Assembly: GCF_036365825.1 (NCBI RefSeq)
Contig: NZ_CP142675.1
Coordinates: 1,488,001-1,552,000, forward strand
Origin: Qipengyuania sp. HL-TH1
Lineage (GTDB): Bacteria > Pseudomonadota > Alphaproteobacteria > Sphingomonadales > Sphingomonadaceae
DNA length: 64,000 nt
Direction: 5' to 3'
Of this stretch, positions 34,373-44,879 are shown piece after piece (position 1 is the stretch's first letter; each line of letters begins with the position of its first letter). The notes beneath the pieces are model-generated. The model had not been told where the DNA came from, made no database searches, and saw only the letters and a list, made by a program, of their open reading frames with translations. The position numbers were made by a program, and so were the translations under genes.

Positions 34373-36616
34373 ATGAAGGCCCAGATTCTGGCCACCGTCG
34401 CAACCGCAGCACTGCTCGCCGGTTGCACCACCGCATATGGGGAAGACCTCGACACCATGGCCACACCCAGCGCCGACGCCGCCGCCATCCCGAGCGGCAC
34501 GGGCTATTTCGCCGCAGACAGCACGCTGCCGTTCAAGACGCCCGACTTCTCGAAGGTCTCCGAAGACGATTACATCCCCGCGTTCGAGCAGGGCATGGCA
34601 ATCCAGAAGGCCGAGATCCAGGCCATCATCGATAACCCCGCCCCGCCGACGATGGACAACACCATCGTGGCGCTGGAAAAATCGGGCCGCATGCTCGGCC
34701 GCGTGGCCCGCGTGTTCTTCGCCGTGACCGGGTCGAACACCACCGACCGGCTCGACGAAATCAACACCGAAATCAGCCCCAAGCTGACCGCGCATGGCGA
34801 CTCGATCGTCCTCAACCCCGAACTCTTCGCGCGGGTGAAGGCAGTGTACGACAACCGCGCCGCGATGACGATGACGCCCGAAGACGCGGCGCTGCTCGAA
34901 GACACCTATGAAGGCATGGTCCATGCTGGCGCACTGCTGACCGAAGCACAGCGCACGCGGGTCAAGGAAATCAATTCCGAACTGTCCGAAATCACCACCG
35001 AGTTCGGCCAGCAGGCGCGCGCCGCCATGGCCGACCAGCCAGTCGTCTTCGACAGCCGCGAAGACCTCGCCGGCCTGTCCGAATCCGACATCAAGGCCGC
35101 CGCCGACCTCGCTGCCGAAAAGGGCTATGCGGGCAAATATGCCATCGCGCTGCAGAACACGACGCAGCAGCCGCTGCTGCCGAACATGACCAACCGCGCC
35201 GCGCGCGAGAAGCTGTTCATGGCGAGCTACAACCGCGCCAATGGCACGACAGAAATCGACACGCGTCCGTTGGTGGCCAAGACCGCCGCGCTGCGCGCCG
35301 AGAAGGCCGCGCTGTTCGGTGAAGCCGACTGGGCCAGCTACGCAATGTGGGACCGCATGGCCGAAAAGCCCGCCACCGCGCTCGGCTTCATGGAACGCAT
35401 GGTCCCCGCGCTCGCCAACACGCAGCGCCGCGAAGCCGCCATGCTCAACGAAGCGATCGCTGCCGAAGGGGGCGATTTCGAAGTCCAGCCATGGGACTGG
35501 TACCGCTATGCCAACAAGGTCAAGGCCGAACGCTACGACCTCGACGAAGACGCGATGGCGGAATATTTCCAGCTCGATACCGTGCTCGAGGACGGCGTGT
35601 TCTATGCCGCCGAAAATCTCTACGGCCTGACCTTCCAGAAGCGCAGTGACCTGCCCGTCTATCACCCCGACGTGACGACCTACACGGTGTTCGACCGCGA
35701 CGGCAGCGAGCTGGGGCTGTTCTACTTCGATCCGTTCCAGCGCGAGTCCAAGCGCGGCGGGGCATGGATGAGCAACTTCGTCGACCAGAGCGATCTGTGG
35801 GGCACCAAGCCGGTGATCTACAACGTGCTCAACATTCCCAAGGCACCCGAGGGTGAAGTGCAGCTGGTCAGCTTCGACAACGTCAACACGCTGTTCCACG
35901 AATTCGGCCACGCGCTGCACGGCTTCTTCGCCGACCAGCGCTACGAAAGCCTTTCGGGCACCGCGGTCGCACGCGACTTCGTGGAGTATCCGAGCCAGGT
36001 CAACGAGATGTGGGCGACCTATCCCGAAGTGCTGTCGAACTACGCCAAGCATTACCGGACGGGGGAAACCATCCCGGCTGAAATGATCGAGAAGCTCGAG
36101 GCGGCCTCGAAGTTCAACCAGGGCTACGATTTCGGCGAAGTCGTCGAAGCCGCCCTGCTCGACATGAAGTGGGCCGCGCTGTCGCAGGCGGAAGCCGCCG
36201 CGATCGACACGCCCGAGAAGGTCACCGCCTTCGAACGCAAGTCGCTCGAGGAACTGGGGCTGGAAATCGACCTCGTCCCGCCGCGTTACCGGACGACCTA
36301 TTTCAACCACATCTTCAGCTCGCCCAGCGGCTATAGCGCTGGTTATTACAGCTATCTGTGGACCGAGATGCTCGACCGCGACAGCCGCAAGTGGTTCATG
36401 GACAATGGCGGGCTCACGCGCGCCAATGGCGACCATTATCGCAAGACCGTGCTGAGCACGGGCGGGACCATGGACTATTTCGAGATGTTCCGGAACTTCG
36501 CCGGGCGCGAACCCGACGTGACCCCGATGCTCGAAGCGCGCGGCCTGATCGCGGGGGACGAAGCGGCGGACAGCGAGGCTTCCGACGGCAAGCTGCCGCC
36601 GCGCACGGTTAACTGA
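34373..36616 (+). CDS. dcp: M3 family metallopeptidase (dipeptidyl carboxypeptidase-like)
   Basis: Zinc peptidase that trims oligopeptides. The 747-residue protein has a lipoprotein-like signal (AALLAGCTTAYG). The active site is HEFGH (His509, Glu510, His513) in NTLFHEFGHALHGFF, with the third ligand in the helix ARDFVEYPSQVNEMW. YNRANGTTEIDTRPLV and PSGYSAGYYSYLW also match. Export suggests a periplasmic Dcp role rather than cytosolic oligopeptidase A. Its stop codon abuts the stop of the B12 ATPase gene. Confidence 0.94.
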   Translation: MKAQILATVATAALLAGCTTAYGEDLDTMATPSADAAAIPSGTGYFAADSTLPFKTPDFSKVSEDDYIPAFEQGMAIQKAEIQAIIDNPAPPTMDNTIVALEKSGRMLGRVARVFFAVTGSNTTDRLDEINTEISPKLTAHGDSIVLNPELFARVKAVYDNRAAMTMTPEDAALLEDTYEGMVHAGALLTEAQRTRVKEINSELSEITTEFGQQARAAMADQPVVFDSREDLAGLSESDIKAAADLAAEKGYAGKYAIALQNTTQQPLLPNMTNRAAREKLFMASYNRANGTTEIDTRPLVAKTAALRAEKAALFGEADWASYAMWDRMAEKPATALGFMERMVPALANTQRREAAMLNEAIAAEGGDFEVQPWDWYRYANKVKAERYDLDEDAMAEYFQLDTVLEDGVFYAAENLYGLTFQKRSDLPVYHPDVTTYTVFDRDGSELGLFYFDPFQRESKRGGAWMSNFVDQSDLWGTKPVIYNVLNIPKAPEGEVQLVSFDNVNTLFHEFGHALHGFFADQRYESLSGTAVARDFVEYPSQVNEMWATYPEVLSNYAKHYRTGETIPAEMIEKLEAASKFNQGYDFGEVVEAALLDMKWAALSQAEAAAIDTPEKVTAFERKSLEELGLEIDLVPPRYRTTYFNHIFSSPSGYSAGYYSYLWTEMLDRDSRKWFMDNGGLTRANGDHYRKTVLSTGGTMDYFEMFRNFAGREPDVTPMLEARGLIAGDEAADSEASDGKLPPRTVN

Positions 36617-37345
36617 TCACCGGCTGACCAACGCCCGGTGGCGCGGTTCGCCGATCCACCGGACGGGCACTTTCCAGACGCGCTCGATCACCTGCTGGTC
36701 GAGCGCGTCTTCGCATGCGCCGTCGGCGGCAACCACGCCGCGGTCGAGCACCACCACGCGGTCGGCATGGTTCATCGCATGCGCGAGATCGTGCAGCACG
36801 AGCACCACGCCCGCCCCGCCCTGCGCCGCTCGCCGCAAATGCCTCAGCAGCGCGAGCTGGTGCGCGATATCGAGCGCGGCGAGCGGTTCGTCGGCGAGGA
36901 TCCATTGCGGTTCGCCCGCCAGCACCCGTGCCAGCAGGACGCGCGCGGTCTCGCCGCCCGACAGCGACTGCGCGCGGCGCTTTTCGAGGTCCCGGATGTC
37001 GAGCGCGTCGAGCGCGGCATCGACCGGTGCCGCCAGCCGGTCGCCATGCGGCAGCCGGCCGAGTTCGACCACGCTGCGCACGGGCACATCCCATGCGATT
37101 TCATGCGCTTGCGGCAGATATCCGATACGCCGTGCCCGCTCGCGCAGGGGCAGCGCGGCGATCTGCTGCCGGTCGAGAAACACCGCCCCGTCGCCGGCCG
37201 GAAGCAGCCCGGCAAGCGCTTCGAGCAGGCTCGACTTGCCCGCGCCATTGGGCCCGCAGATCGCGGTGATCGTGCCGGGTTCGAGGACCAGCGAGACCCG
37301 GTCCAACCGCTCGGCGATCGACAGCTGTGCCGCCGCCAGCCTCAT
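36617..37345 (-). CDS. btuD: cobalamin/heme ABC transporter ATP-binding protein
   Basis: Energises the B12 importer on the cytoplasmic face of the inner membrane. The 242-residue protein has Walker A GPNGAGKSS (about residue 35), Q-loop region AHEIAWDVPV, signature LSGGETAR and Walker B WILADEPLAALD, then the switch histidine in VVLVLHDLAHAMNHAD. It overlaps the permease gene by 4 bases. The gene context (riboswitch, btuB, btuF, btuC) supports a B12 role over hemin. Confidence 0.92.
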   Translation of the reverse strand: MRLAAAQLSIAERLDRVSLVLEPGTITAICGPNGAGKSSLLEALAGLLPAGDGAVFLDRQQIAALPLRERARRIGYLPQAHEIAWDVPVRSVVELGRLPHGDRLAAPVDAALDALDIRDLEKRRAQSLSGGETARVLLARVLAGEPQWILADEPLAALDIAHQLALLRHLRRAAQGGAGVVLVLHDLAHAMNHADRVVVLDRGVVAADGACEDALDQQVIERVWKVPVRWIGEPRHRALVSR

Positions 37346-38295
37346 GCCAGCCCCCGGCGCATGCGCAGCAGCAGCCACAGGAAGAACGGCGCGCCAAGCA
37401 GGCTGAGCGCGATGCCCAGCCGCAATTCGGTAACCAGCGGCAGCACGCGCACCGCGCTGTCAGCCACCAGCACCAGCAGCGCGCCCGCGAGCGCGCTGGG
37501 CAGGATCAGCTGCGAGGGTCGGCGATCGGTCAGCGGGCGCACGAGGTGCGGCACGATCAGCCCGACGAAGCCGATGATGCCCGCCACCGCGACGCTGGCG
37601 CCAACGGTCAATCCGACGCCGACGATCAGCAGCCACAGCAAACGATGCGTGTCGACCCCCAGCGACCGGGCGACCGGCTCGCCCAGCGTCAGCGCATCGA
37701 GCGCAGCGCCCGCGCGCGCCAACACCACGATACCCAGCGCTACCAGCGGCGCGGCCACCCAAACATCGCGCCAGCTGCGATCGGTCAGCGCGCCGTTGAG
37801 CCACATGACGATCTCGCTCATCGCAAAGGCATTGGGCGCCATGCTGATCGCCAGTGCGGTCAGCGCCCCGGCAAGGCTGGCGACCATCAGCCCGGCGAGC
37901 GTGAACAGCGCGATCCCGCCGGTCCGGCCGGCAATCGCGGCTAGCAGCGCCATGGCGCCGCCCGCGCCGACCAGCGCGAAGGCGGGGAGCAGATAGGGCG
38001 CAGCGGCATAGCCGAACCACAGCGCGGCGACCGCGCCCAGTGCCGCGCCCGGCGCGATACCGAACAGCCCCGGATCGGCCAGCGGATTGCGCAGATACCC
38101 CTGCATGGCCGCGCCGCTCGCGCCCAGCCCCGCGCCGACTACAATCGCCAGCAGCGCGCGTGGCAGGCGCAGTTCGGCAAGGATCACCGCGGCATTGGGC
38201 GTGCTCGCCGGATCGAGCCACACGCGCCCGGCCAGCAGCGACAGCGGCAGCGCGAGCACGAGCAGCGCGCCGAACAGCACCGTGGCGCGGTTCAT
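37342..38295 (-). CDS. btuC: cobalamin ABC transporter permease
   Basis: A 317-residue FecCD/BtuC-family permease with about ten membrane helices. Conserved segments are LRLPRALLAIVVGAGLGASGAAMQG near the N-terminus, RNPLADPGLFGI, and GFVGLIVPHLVRPL near the C-terminus. It is the middle gene of the operon. The start ATG overlaps the end of btuF by 4 bases. Its reading frame equals that of the 5' part of btuF, so ribosomes staying in the first btuF frame would read straight into it. Confidence 0.93.
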   Translation of the reverse strand: MNRATVLFGALLVLALPLSLLAGRVWLDPASTPNAAVILAELRLPRALLAIVVGAGLGASGAAMQGYLRNPLADPGLFGIAPGAALGAVAALWFGYAAAPYLLPAFALVGAGGAMALLAAIAGRTGGIALFTLAGLMVASLAGALTALAISMAPNAFAMSEIVMWLNGALTDRSWRDVWVAAPLVALGIVVLARAGAALDALTLGEPVARSLGVDTHRLLWLLIVGVGLTVGASVAVAGIIGFVGLIVPHLVRPLTDRRPSQLILPSALAGALLVLVADSAVRVLPLVTELRLGIALSLLGAPFFLWLLLRMRRGLA

Positions 38296-39108
38296 GATGC
38301 GCTCCGCCGGATCGCGGCCAGCCGTTCGGCGGCGCGGATGATTGTGGGGCCGCCGCAATAGAGCAGGCTGGTATCGAAGTGCTCGCGTCGCATCTGCGGT
38401 AGCGCACCGAGCACCGGATGGCGCTGGCCCACTGCGCCGCCTGCGACCAGCAGCACTTCGGGCGGTGCGGCGACGACGTCCTCGAGCGACACGAAATCGG
38501 CCTGCGCAAGCCCGCGCAAGGGAGCGACATTCTCGAAACCGGTCCGTGCGAGCAGATCGCTCACCAGCGCCTGTTCGCCCGCGACGATCCCGCCGGGCTG
38601 CCACAGCAGTGCCTCGATGCGTTCGCCATTCGCCGGGGCAGCAGCGGCAAGCGCCGCCTCGATCTCGCGCGACCAGCCGTTCGCCTGCTGCGGGACTACC
38701 CGCCAAAGCCGCCAGTTCGCGCACCTGCGCCGCGCTGTCATCGACATCGTGGGCGATGCCGAAGGTCGCCACTTCAATGCCCAGCGAATCCAGCGAGGCG
38801 CGTGTCGCCGGGGAGAGGAAACTGCCCGCGACCACCAGATCGGGATCGAGCGCAAGCACCTCCTCCACCGTGCCGCCGGTGGCACGGAACCGTGCCGCCG
38901 TGGCCGGCTCCATCGAGCTGGCGCGCGGATCCTTGCTATAATGCGAAATCGCCAGCAATTGCCCCGGTGCGGCGATCTCGGCGAGGATCGCGTCGGTGCA
39001 GGGGTTGAGGCTGACGATCGTCGGGCGGCCTTGCGGCGGCGGCGCATCGGCCCTGCTGCCCGCGCAAGCGGCGAGCAGCAGGACCGAGGCGATCATCAGC
39101 GGCTTCAC
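38292..39108 (-). pseudogene. btuF: periplasmic cobalamin-binding protein BtuF, frameshifted
   Basis: BtuF delivers B12 from the periplasm to BtuCD. The first 145 codons encode a lipoprotein signal (SVLLLAACAG) and the substrate-binding fold (RPTIVSLNPCTDAILAEI, EEVLALDPDLVVAGSF, IEVATFGIAHDVDD). After AGERL (near 38690-38700) the homologous sequence continues only in the +1 frame. There it reads REIEAALAAAAPANGERIEALLW onward to AAERLAAIRRS. So one extra base, or one skipped base during translation, separates two good halves. No other lesion is visible, which suggests a recent mutation, a sequencing error or a recoding site. Confidence 0.85.
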
Positions 39109-41021
39109 ATCCGCGCCCTGATCCCGCCGAAGACCCCGCGTCCGGCGGAGCCATAGCCGGCGACCGTCTGGTAATCGGTGTCGAAGACATTCTCGACCCG
39201 GCCGAACAGCTCCAGATTGTCAGCCACGCCGAAGGATGCCCGCAGGTCGAGCAGTTCGTAACCGTCGATACGGTTGGTGTTGGCGCCATTATCCCAGCTG
39301 GGACCGACGATCCGCAGATCCGCCCCCAGCGCGAGGCCGAAGCCGCTGGCCCAATCGGCATAGAGCGTGCCGAAATGGTTGGGCCGCCGCGCCAGTTCGA
39401 GACCGGAGGTGCGATCTTCCGCATCGACGTAGGCATAGGTCCCCGCCAGCCGCAAGCCGGGGGCAAGGTCGATACCGGCCTCGGCCTCGATCCCCTGCGC
39501 GCGGGCGCGGGCGGTGTTGAGATAGACACCAGAGGGCCGATCGGCGGTAAAGCCGAAACCGATCAGATTGTCGCTGTCTCGGCGGAAGCCGGTGAGTGCG
39601 AGGTGCAGGCCCGAACCGCGCTGGCCCTTTTCGACACCGAGATCGTAGCTGGTGCTTTCCTCGGGCTCGAGCTGGGTGTTCCCGTAGAAGGACAGCAGCT
39701 GGTACAGCGTCGGAGCCTTGAAGCCTTCGCCCACGCTGGCGCGCAGCCGCCAGTCGCTGCCGAAGCCATAGCTGACATCGCCGCCGAAGCTGACATGCGT
39801 GCCGAACTGTTCGTGATCATCGACGCGCGCCCCGGCATGCGCGGCGAGCCGGCCCATCACCCAGCCCAGCTGCGCATAGGCGCCGCTGATCTCGGTTTCA
39901 GCTGCCGCATCGAAGCTGGTTTCGAACGCGGTCCATTCGTGATCGCCGCCGAAGGCCAGCGCCAGTCCGCCCAGCAGGCGGTATTCGCCGCGCAGCGAAA
40001 CCCGTTCGGAGCTGCCGTCGCTGGCGAAGGTTTCGGCGCCTGCGCCATTGCGGTTGGCGCGTTCGGTGTCCGAACGGCTGTAAGCCGCGCGTAGCGTGAG
40101 GTCGTTGCCGTAATAGGCCAGCCCGACATCGCCCCAATAGCGCGTAGTCTTCTGCGTATCGTCGGTGTCGGCAAGCACATAGGTAGGCGCGGGGAAGCCG
40201 TCGATCTCGACCTCGCCCTCAGCGAAATTGCCATGTGCGAAGAGTTCGAGGCCGGGAGTCAGGTTGACGAAGGCGCTGGTGCCGAGCGCGAATTGCTGCG
40301 CGCCATCGGCTTCGGTCCCCGAGGCGGCGGCGGAGAAACCATCGGTTTCGTACCACGAGCCGGTCAGGCCGAAGAACACATCGTCATTGCCCGCGCCTGC
40401 TGCCGCGCTGGCGAAGAGCGTGTCGCGCGCGCCGAACTCGACGCTGCCCGCAAGCCCGCGCTCGGTACGGGTCGAGACATCGACCACGCCGCCCACGGCT
40501 TCGGAGCCCCAGATCGTGCTGTTCGAGCCGCGCAGGACGTCGACCTTGCCCGCGGTGCCAAGCAGCAGATTGCCGAAATCGAAGCCGCCCGACGGGCTGG
40601 CCTGATCGGCGACGCGCACGCCGTCGACGAGCACGAGCAGTTGATCGGCATTCGCCCCGCGCACATTGACGCTGGTCACCGTGCCGATCCCGCCGCTGCG
40701 CGACAGCGACAGACCGGGGACGCGGTTGAGCGCGCGCACCGGATCGGCGCCCTGGAGCGTCTCGATCTCGGTGCGGTCGATGACGGTGACCGACTGGCCG
40801 GTATTGCGCAGATCGGTGCCGAGGCCATTGGCGGTGACGGTGATGACCGCCTCACCGGCGCGCGGCTCGGTGCCTGTACGGGGCGCGTCGGAACCGGTGG
40901 CCTGGTCGCTGGCCGCATCCTGCCGGTCGACGATCTCGGCGAGCGCCTGCTCGCTCGGACTTTGTGCGTGAGCTGCCGCGGGAATGGCCGAAGCCGTCAG
41001 GAAAAACAGATATTTGTACAC
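39105..41021 (-). CDS. btuB: TonB-dependent vitamin B12 receptor
   Basis: Outer-membrane gated channel for cobalamin. The protein has a signal peptide (ending AAAHA), a TonB-box region (EAVITVTANG), a plug domain with RALNRVPGLSLSRSGG and NVRGANADQLLVLVDGVRV, then a 22-strand barrel. It ends with ENVFDTDYQTVAGYGSAGRGVFGGIRARM. I propose the GTG 15 bases inside a longer frame because AGGAGG lies 4 bases before it; starting at the Met five codons earlier would give 643 residues instead of 638. It is directly under a cobalamin riboswitch, so it should be shut off by B12. Confidence 0.92.
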   Translation of the reverse strand: MYKYLFFLTASAIPAAAHAQSPSEQALAEIVDRQDAASDQATGSDAPRTGTEPRAGEAVITVTANGLGTDLRNTGQSVTVIDRTEIETLQGADPVRALNRVPGLSLSRSGGIGTVTSVNVRGANADQLLVLVDGVRVADQASPSGGFDFGNLLLGTAGKVDVLRGSNSTIWGSEAVGGVVDVSTRTERGLAGSVEFGARDTLFASAAAGAGNDDVFFGLTGSWYETDGFSAAASGTEADGAQQFALGTSAFVNLTPGLELFAHGNFAEGEVEIDGFPAPTYVLADTDDTQKTTRYWGDVGLAYYGNDLTLRAAYSRSDTERANRNGAGAETFASDGSSERVSLRGEYRLLGGLALAFGGDHEWTAFETSFDAAAETEISGAYAQLGWVMGRLAAHAGARVDDHEQFGTHVSFGGDVSYGFGSDWRLRASVGEGFKAPTLYQLLSFYGNTQLEPEESTSYDLGVEKGQRGSGLHLALTGFRRDSDNLIGFGFTADRPSGVYLNTARARAQGIEAEAGIDLAPGLRLAGTYAYVDAEDRTSGLELARRPNHFGTLYADWASGFGLALGADLRIVGPSWDNGANTNRIDGYELLDLRASFGVADNLELFGRVENVFDTDYQTVAGYGSAGRGVFGGIRARM

Positions 41022-41119
41022 GTAACCTCCTATCATAGACGAATCGCCGTCCATGACGGGAGGGAGCAGTATTGCTCCTTCCACGTTTGCCTACGATACA
41101 CCCCGCCCGCGGCCGAACG

Positions 41120-41290
41120 ACGGTCATGGGCAGGTCTCCTGGCTCCCGGATCAACGCTTTCCCGCCGCCTTCCCGGACGCAAGGCCCAGTGGCATGTAGC
41201 GGGATCGCTCCCCGGTCACAGTTGCGGGGGCAGCGGAGGGTTTGCACCTCCTTCCCTCTTCGGGCCTGCGCGAACAGGCCAACCCGTGAC
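41120..41290 (-). promoter_or_regulatory. cobalamin riboswitch of the btu operon
   Basis: On the minus strand the conserved core reads GGAGGTGCAAACCC, then CCGCTGCCCCCGCAACTG, then the B12 box GCCACTGG, and further on GGGAGCCAGGAGACCTGCCC. The order and spacing match the adenosylcobalamin riboswitch. It lies about 100 bases upstream of the btuB start, so ligand binding would block translation or transcription of the operon. Confidence 0.95.
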
Positions 41291-41418
41291 TCGGCCGTCC
41301 GACTAACGCGCGATGCCGCAATGCACAAGACGATCCTTCGTTAAGCACTATCTGATAGTTATATGGCGACCGCACCTTACGTCCCGATGCGGGATGGTGC
41401 GCCCGTCCGGCTAGGGAT

Positions 41419-42552
41419 ATGGACCAGGCTGGGCTATTGCAGCGGACGAAAGCAGGAAGCGAATTGCGTCAATCGAAGGCCAGAGCGGATCGAAGCAGGC
41501 GTGCCCCGCGCGCCCCGTCCGCACGCGCCAGGCGGTTCGAGGCGCGCCGCCAAAAGCGGCGCAAACTGGTCTCGCGCGGGGCGCTGCTCGCCGGAGCGAT
41601 CGCATTGCCGACGGTTGCCGCGCAGGGCGAATGGGCGGATCTGAAAAGCGCGATGGGGCTTGCCGAGGAACGCGTCGCCTTCGCCCCCATGCCGTTCGAA
41701 ACCCCGGGTGACAGTTTCCCCGGCTCGGCGTTTTATTATCTCGAGGATGCCCCGCGCCTGGCGATCGATGTCAGCGACCTGCGCCAGAGCGAGGGCACGT
41801 TCGAAACGGTCGAATTTGCCGAAAGCCACGGGGCGGGCGCCGCGGCGCAGGCGTTCCGCCAGGCGGGCAGCGGGCTCGACAAGGCCCGCGCGCTGCAATG
41901 CCTGTCGATGGCGGTCTATTACGAGGCGGCCAGCGAAAGCTACGCCGGGCAGCAGGCGGTGGCGCAAGTCGTTCTCAACAGGGTCGCGCATCCGGCCTAT
42001 CCGGCCAGTATCTGCGGCGTGGTGTTCCAGGGATCGGAGCGCACAACCGGCTGCCAGTTCAGCTTTACGTGCGACGGATCGCTTCGCCGCACGCCCGCCC
42101 GCCAGGCCTGGGCGGTGGCGCAGTCGGTCGCGCTGGGGGCGCTGGCGGGCGAGGTGTACCAGCCAATCGGCCTCGCAACGCATTACCATACCAATTACGT
42201 GAACCCCTATTGGGCGGCGAGCCTGGATTTCATCGGCGCGATCGGCGCGCACCGGTTCTATCGCTGGAAGGGCGGCGCGGGCACCGCGGGCGCCTTCACC
42301 GATGCCTATGCCGGGAGCGAACCGCTGGCTGCACCCAATATCCGGCGAGCGGAACTCGATGTGCCGGGTCCGGTGGCCCCTGCCCCGCCATCGAACGACA
42401 CGATCAGCCTCGGCGCGGCCTCGACGGCGCCGGTAGGCGCGACAGGTGCGACGACTGCCGTCCCCGCAAGCACCAAGCTGCCGCAATCGGGGCGCGTGAA
42501 GGAGGAATATGCCAATTCGGGCAAATGGATCAGCGAGCCGGGCCGGAAATAG
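41419..42552 (+). CDS. SleB-type cell wall hydrolase
   Basis: A 377-residue envelope protein. A basic cytoplasmic N-terminus (about 50 residues) precedes a hydrophobic segment (GALLAGAIALPTVAA) that acts as signal or anchor. Residues about 150-285 form the Hydrolase_2 domain of SleB/CwlJ. It includes CLSMAVYYEAASESYAGQQA with the catalytic glutamate, VLNRVAHPAYPASICGVVFQGS, CQFSFTCDG and ATHYHTNYVNPYW. The C-terminal 90 residues are proline/alanine-rich linker. The domain acts as a lytic transglycosylase in spore formers; in alphaproteobacteria the role is less certain. The exact start is uncertain because the ribosome site is weak. Confidence 0.88.
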   Translation: MDQAGLLQRTKAGSELRQSKARADRSRRAPRAPSARARRFEARRQKRRKLVSRGALLAGAIALPTVAAQGEWADLKSAMGLAEERVAFAPMPFETPGDSFPGSAFYYLEDAPRLAIDVSDLRQSEGTFETVEFAESHGAGAAAQAFRQAGSGLDKARALQCLSMAVYYEAASESYAGQQAVAQVVLNRVAHPAYPASICGVVFQGSERTTGCQFSFTCDGSLRRTPARQAWAVAQSVALGALAGEVYQPIGLATHYHTNYVNPYWAASLDFIGAIGAHRFYRWKGGAGTAGAFTDAYAGSEPLAAPNIRRAELDVPGPVAPAPPSNDTISLGAASTAPVGATGATTAVPASTKLPQSGRVKEEYANSGKWISEPGRK

Positions 42553-42670
42553 CCGCGTATCTTGCGCGGAGGCAATCCTTTACGTCTTCACAACCATGCT
42601 GCGGAACCGAAGCTTAGCGGTGGCCGGGTAGGACAGAATGATCCCCCAGCCGCTTCACAAGGATAGAGGC

Positions 42671-43012
42671 ATGCCCCTCCATTTCGCCGCCGCTCGTTCC
42701 GCCGCGCATTCGCCGATCGCCCGCGCACTGGCGAAAAAGGCGCTCGCCCGCGCTGCCAACGACAATGGCGATGCGGCGCATATGCAGGCGGAAGCCTCGA
42801 GCTTCGACCATATGATGCGCGCTGCGCTGCGGCACTTTGCCGAACACGGCATGGGCGCCGCCGAAGCCGCGCGGCAGCAGGCCGAACAGGCGCATTTTAC
42901 CGGCGATACCGAGGCGTATGAATGGTGGCTGGGAGTCTGCCGCACGCTCGACCGCCGGCTTGCCGAAAGCCTCGAGGGATCGATCGCGATCGATGCGCTG
43001 CTGGCCCGCTAA
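42671..43012 (+). CDS. unknown small helical protein
   Basis: A 113-residue protein from the Met of MPLHFAAARS; the first in-frame ATG would add 11 residues. It is alanine- and histidine-rich and all-helical (FDHMMRAALRHFAEHGMGAAEAARQQAEQAHF, then YEWWLGVCRTLDRRLAES). No family is recognised. It is a single gene between the cell wall hydrolase gene and mdh, and carries AAGGA 9 bases before the chosen start. Confidence 0.65.
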   Translation: MPLHFAAARSAAHSPIARALAKKALARAANDNGDAAHMQAEASSFDHMMRAALRHFAEHGMGAAEAARQQAEQAHFTGDTEAYEWWLGVCRTLDRRLAESLEGSIAIDALLAR

Positions 43013-44382
<1,370 letters not shown>

Positions 44383-44390
44383 GCGAGACG

Positions 44391-44879
44391 ATGCGGAAGC
44401 TCTTTTTCCTCCCCGCCCTGCTGCTCGCCGCTCCCGCCGCGGCGCAGCAGGAGGCAGCCACCGCACCGCACGTCGCAGAAGCGATCGCCGCTTGCCAGGC
44501 AATCACCGAAACCGATGATGTGCGATACGATAATTTGCCCCCGATGGAGTGGGACAATGCCAAGCGGCGTGGCGCACGATCGCAGCGTGTGTTCAAGGGA
44601 CTTTACCAGAAAGAGGGCAATAACACGCTGATCGTCGTTGCGAACGAGCAACTCGAGGCCAAGACCTGCGTCGTGCAGGCCTTCCTTCCGGACACCGCTT
44701 CCTACGTCCCCCTGCTGCAAGAGGTTTCGCAGTCGATCGGCATGCCCGAACAGCAGGACGGTTACAGCTATTTCTGGACGATCGCGGGCCATACGGTCCG
44801 GGTCGATCCCGCGGGTGATGCAAAGCGCCCGTTCGCCCGTTTCGAAATTTCCGCAATTCCCCAGGAGAGTGCCGAATGA
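44391..44879 (+). CDS. unknown small exported protein inside the TCA operon
   Basis: A 162-residue protein with a signal peptide ([19 protein letters not shown]) and no recognised family. The mature part has a pair of cysteines (AACQAITE and KTCVVQAF) that could form a disulfide, and ends [14 protein letters not shown]. It starts 8 bases after mdh and overlaps sucD by 4 bases (ATGA), so it is co-translated with TCA enzymes although it is exported. Why it is kept there is unclear. Confidence 0.7.
   Translation: MRKLFFLPALLLAAPAAAQQEAATAPHVAEAIAACQAITETDDVRYDNLPPMEWDNAKRRGARSQRVFKGLYQKEGNNTLIVVANEQLEAKTCVVQAFLPDTASYVPLLQEVSQSIGMPEQQDGYSYFWTIAGHTVRVDPAGDAKRPFARFEISAIPQESAE

Noticed and set aside
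34349..36436. Long antisense frame opposite the M3 peptidase gene
   Set aside because: The plus strand carries a complete peptidase with its zinc motif; the antisense frame has no motif.
37342..39108. A single 588-codon frame that could be read as a BtuF-BtuC fusion
   Set aside because: The middle part has no homology and is the out-of-frame reading of btuF; a frameshift in btuF explains it.
42754..42765. Sequence coding ANDN, as in alphaproteobacterial tmRNA tag peptides
   Set aside because: It lies in a normal protein frame (ARAANDNGDAAH), with no tag end, no stop and no tRNA-like flanks.
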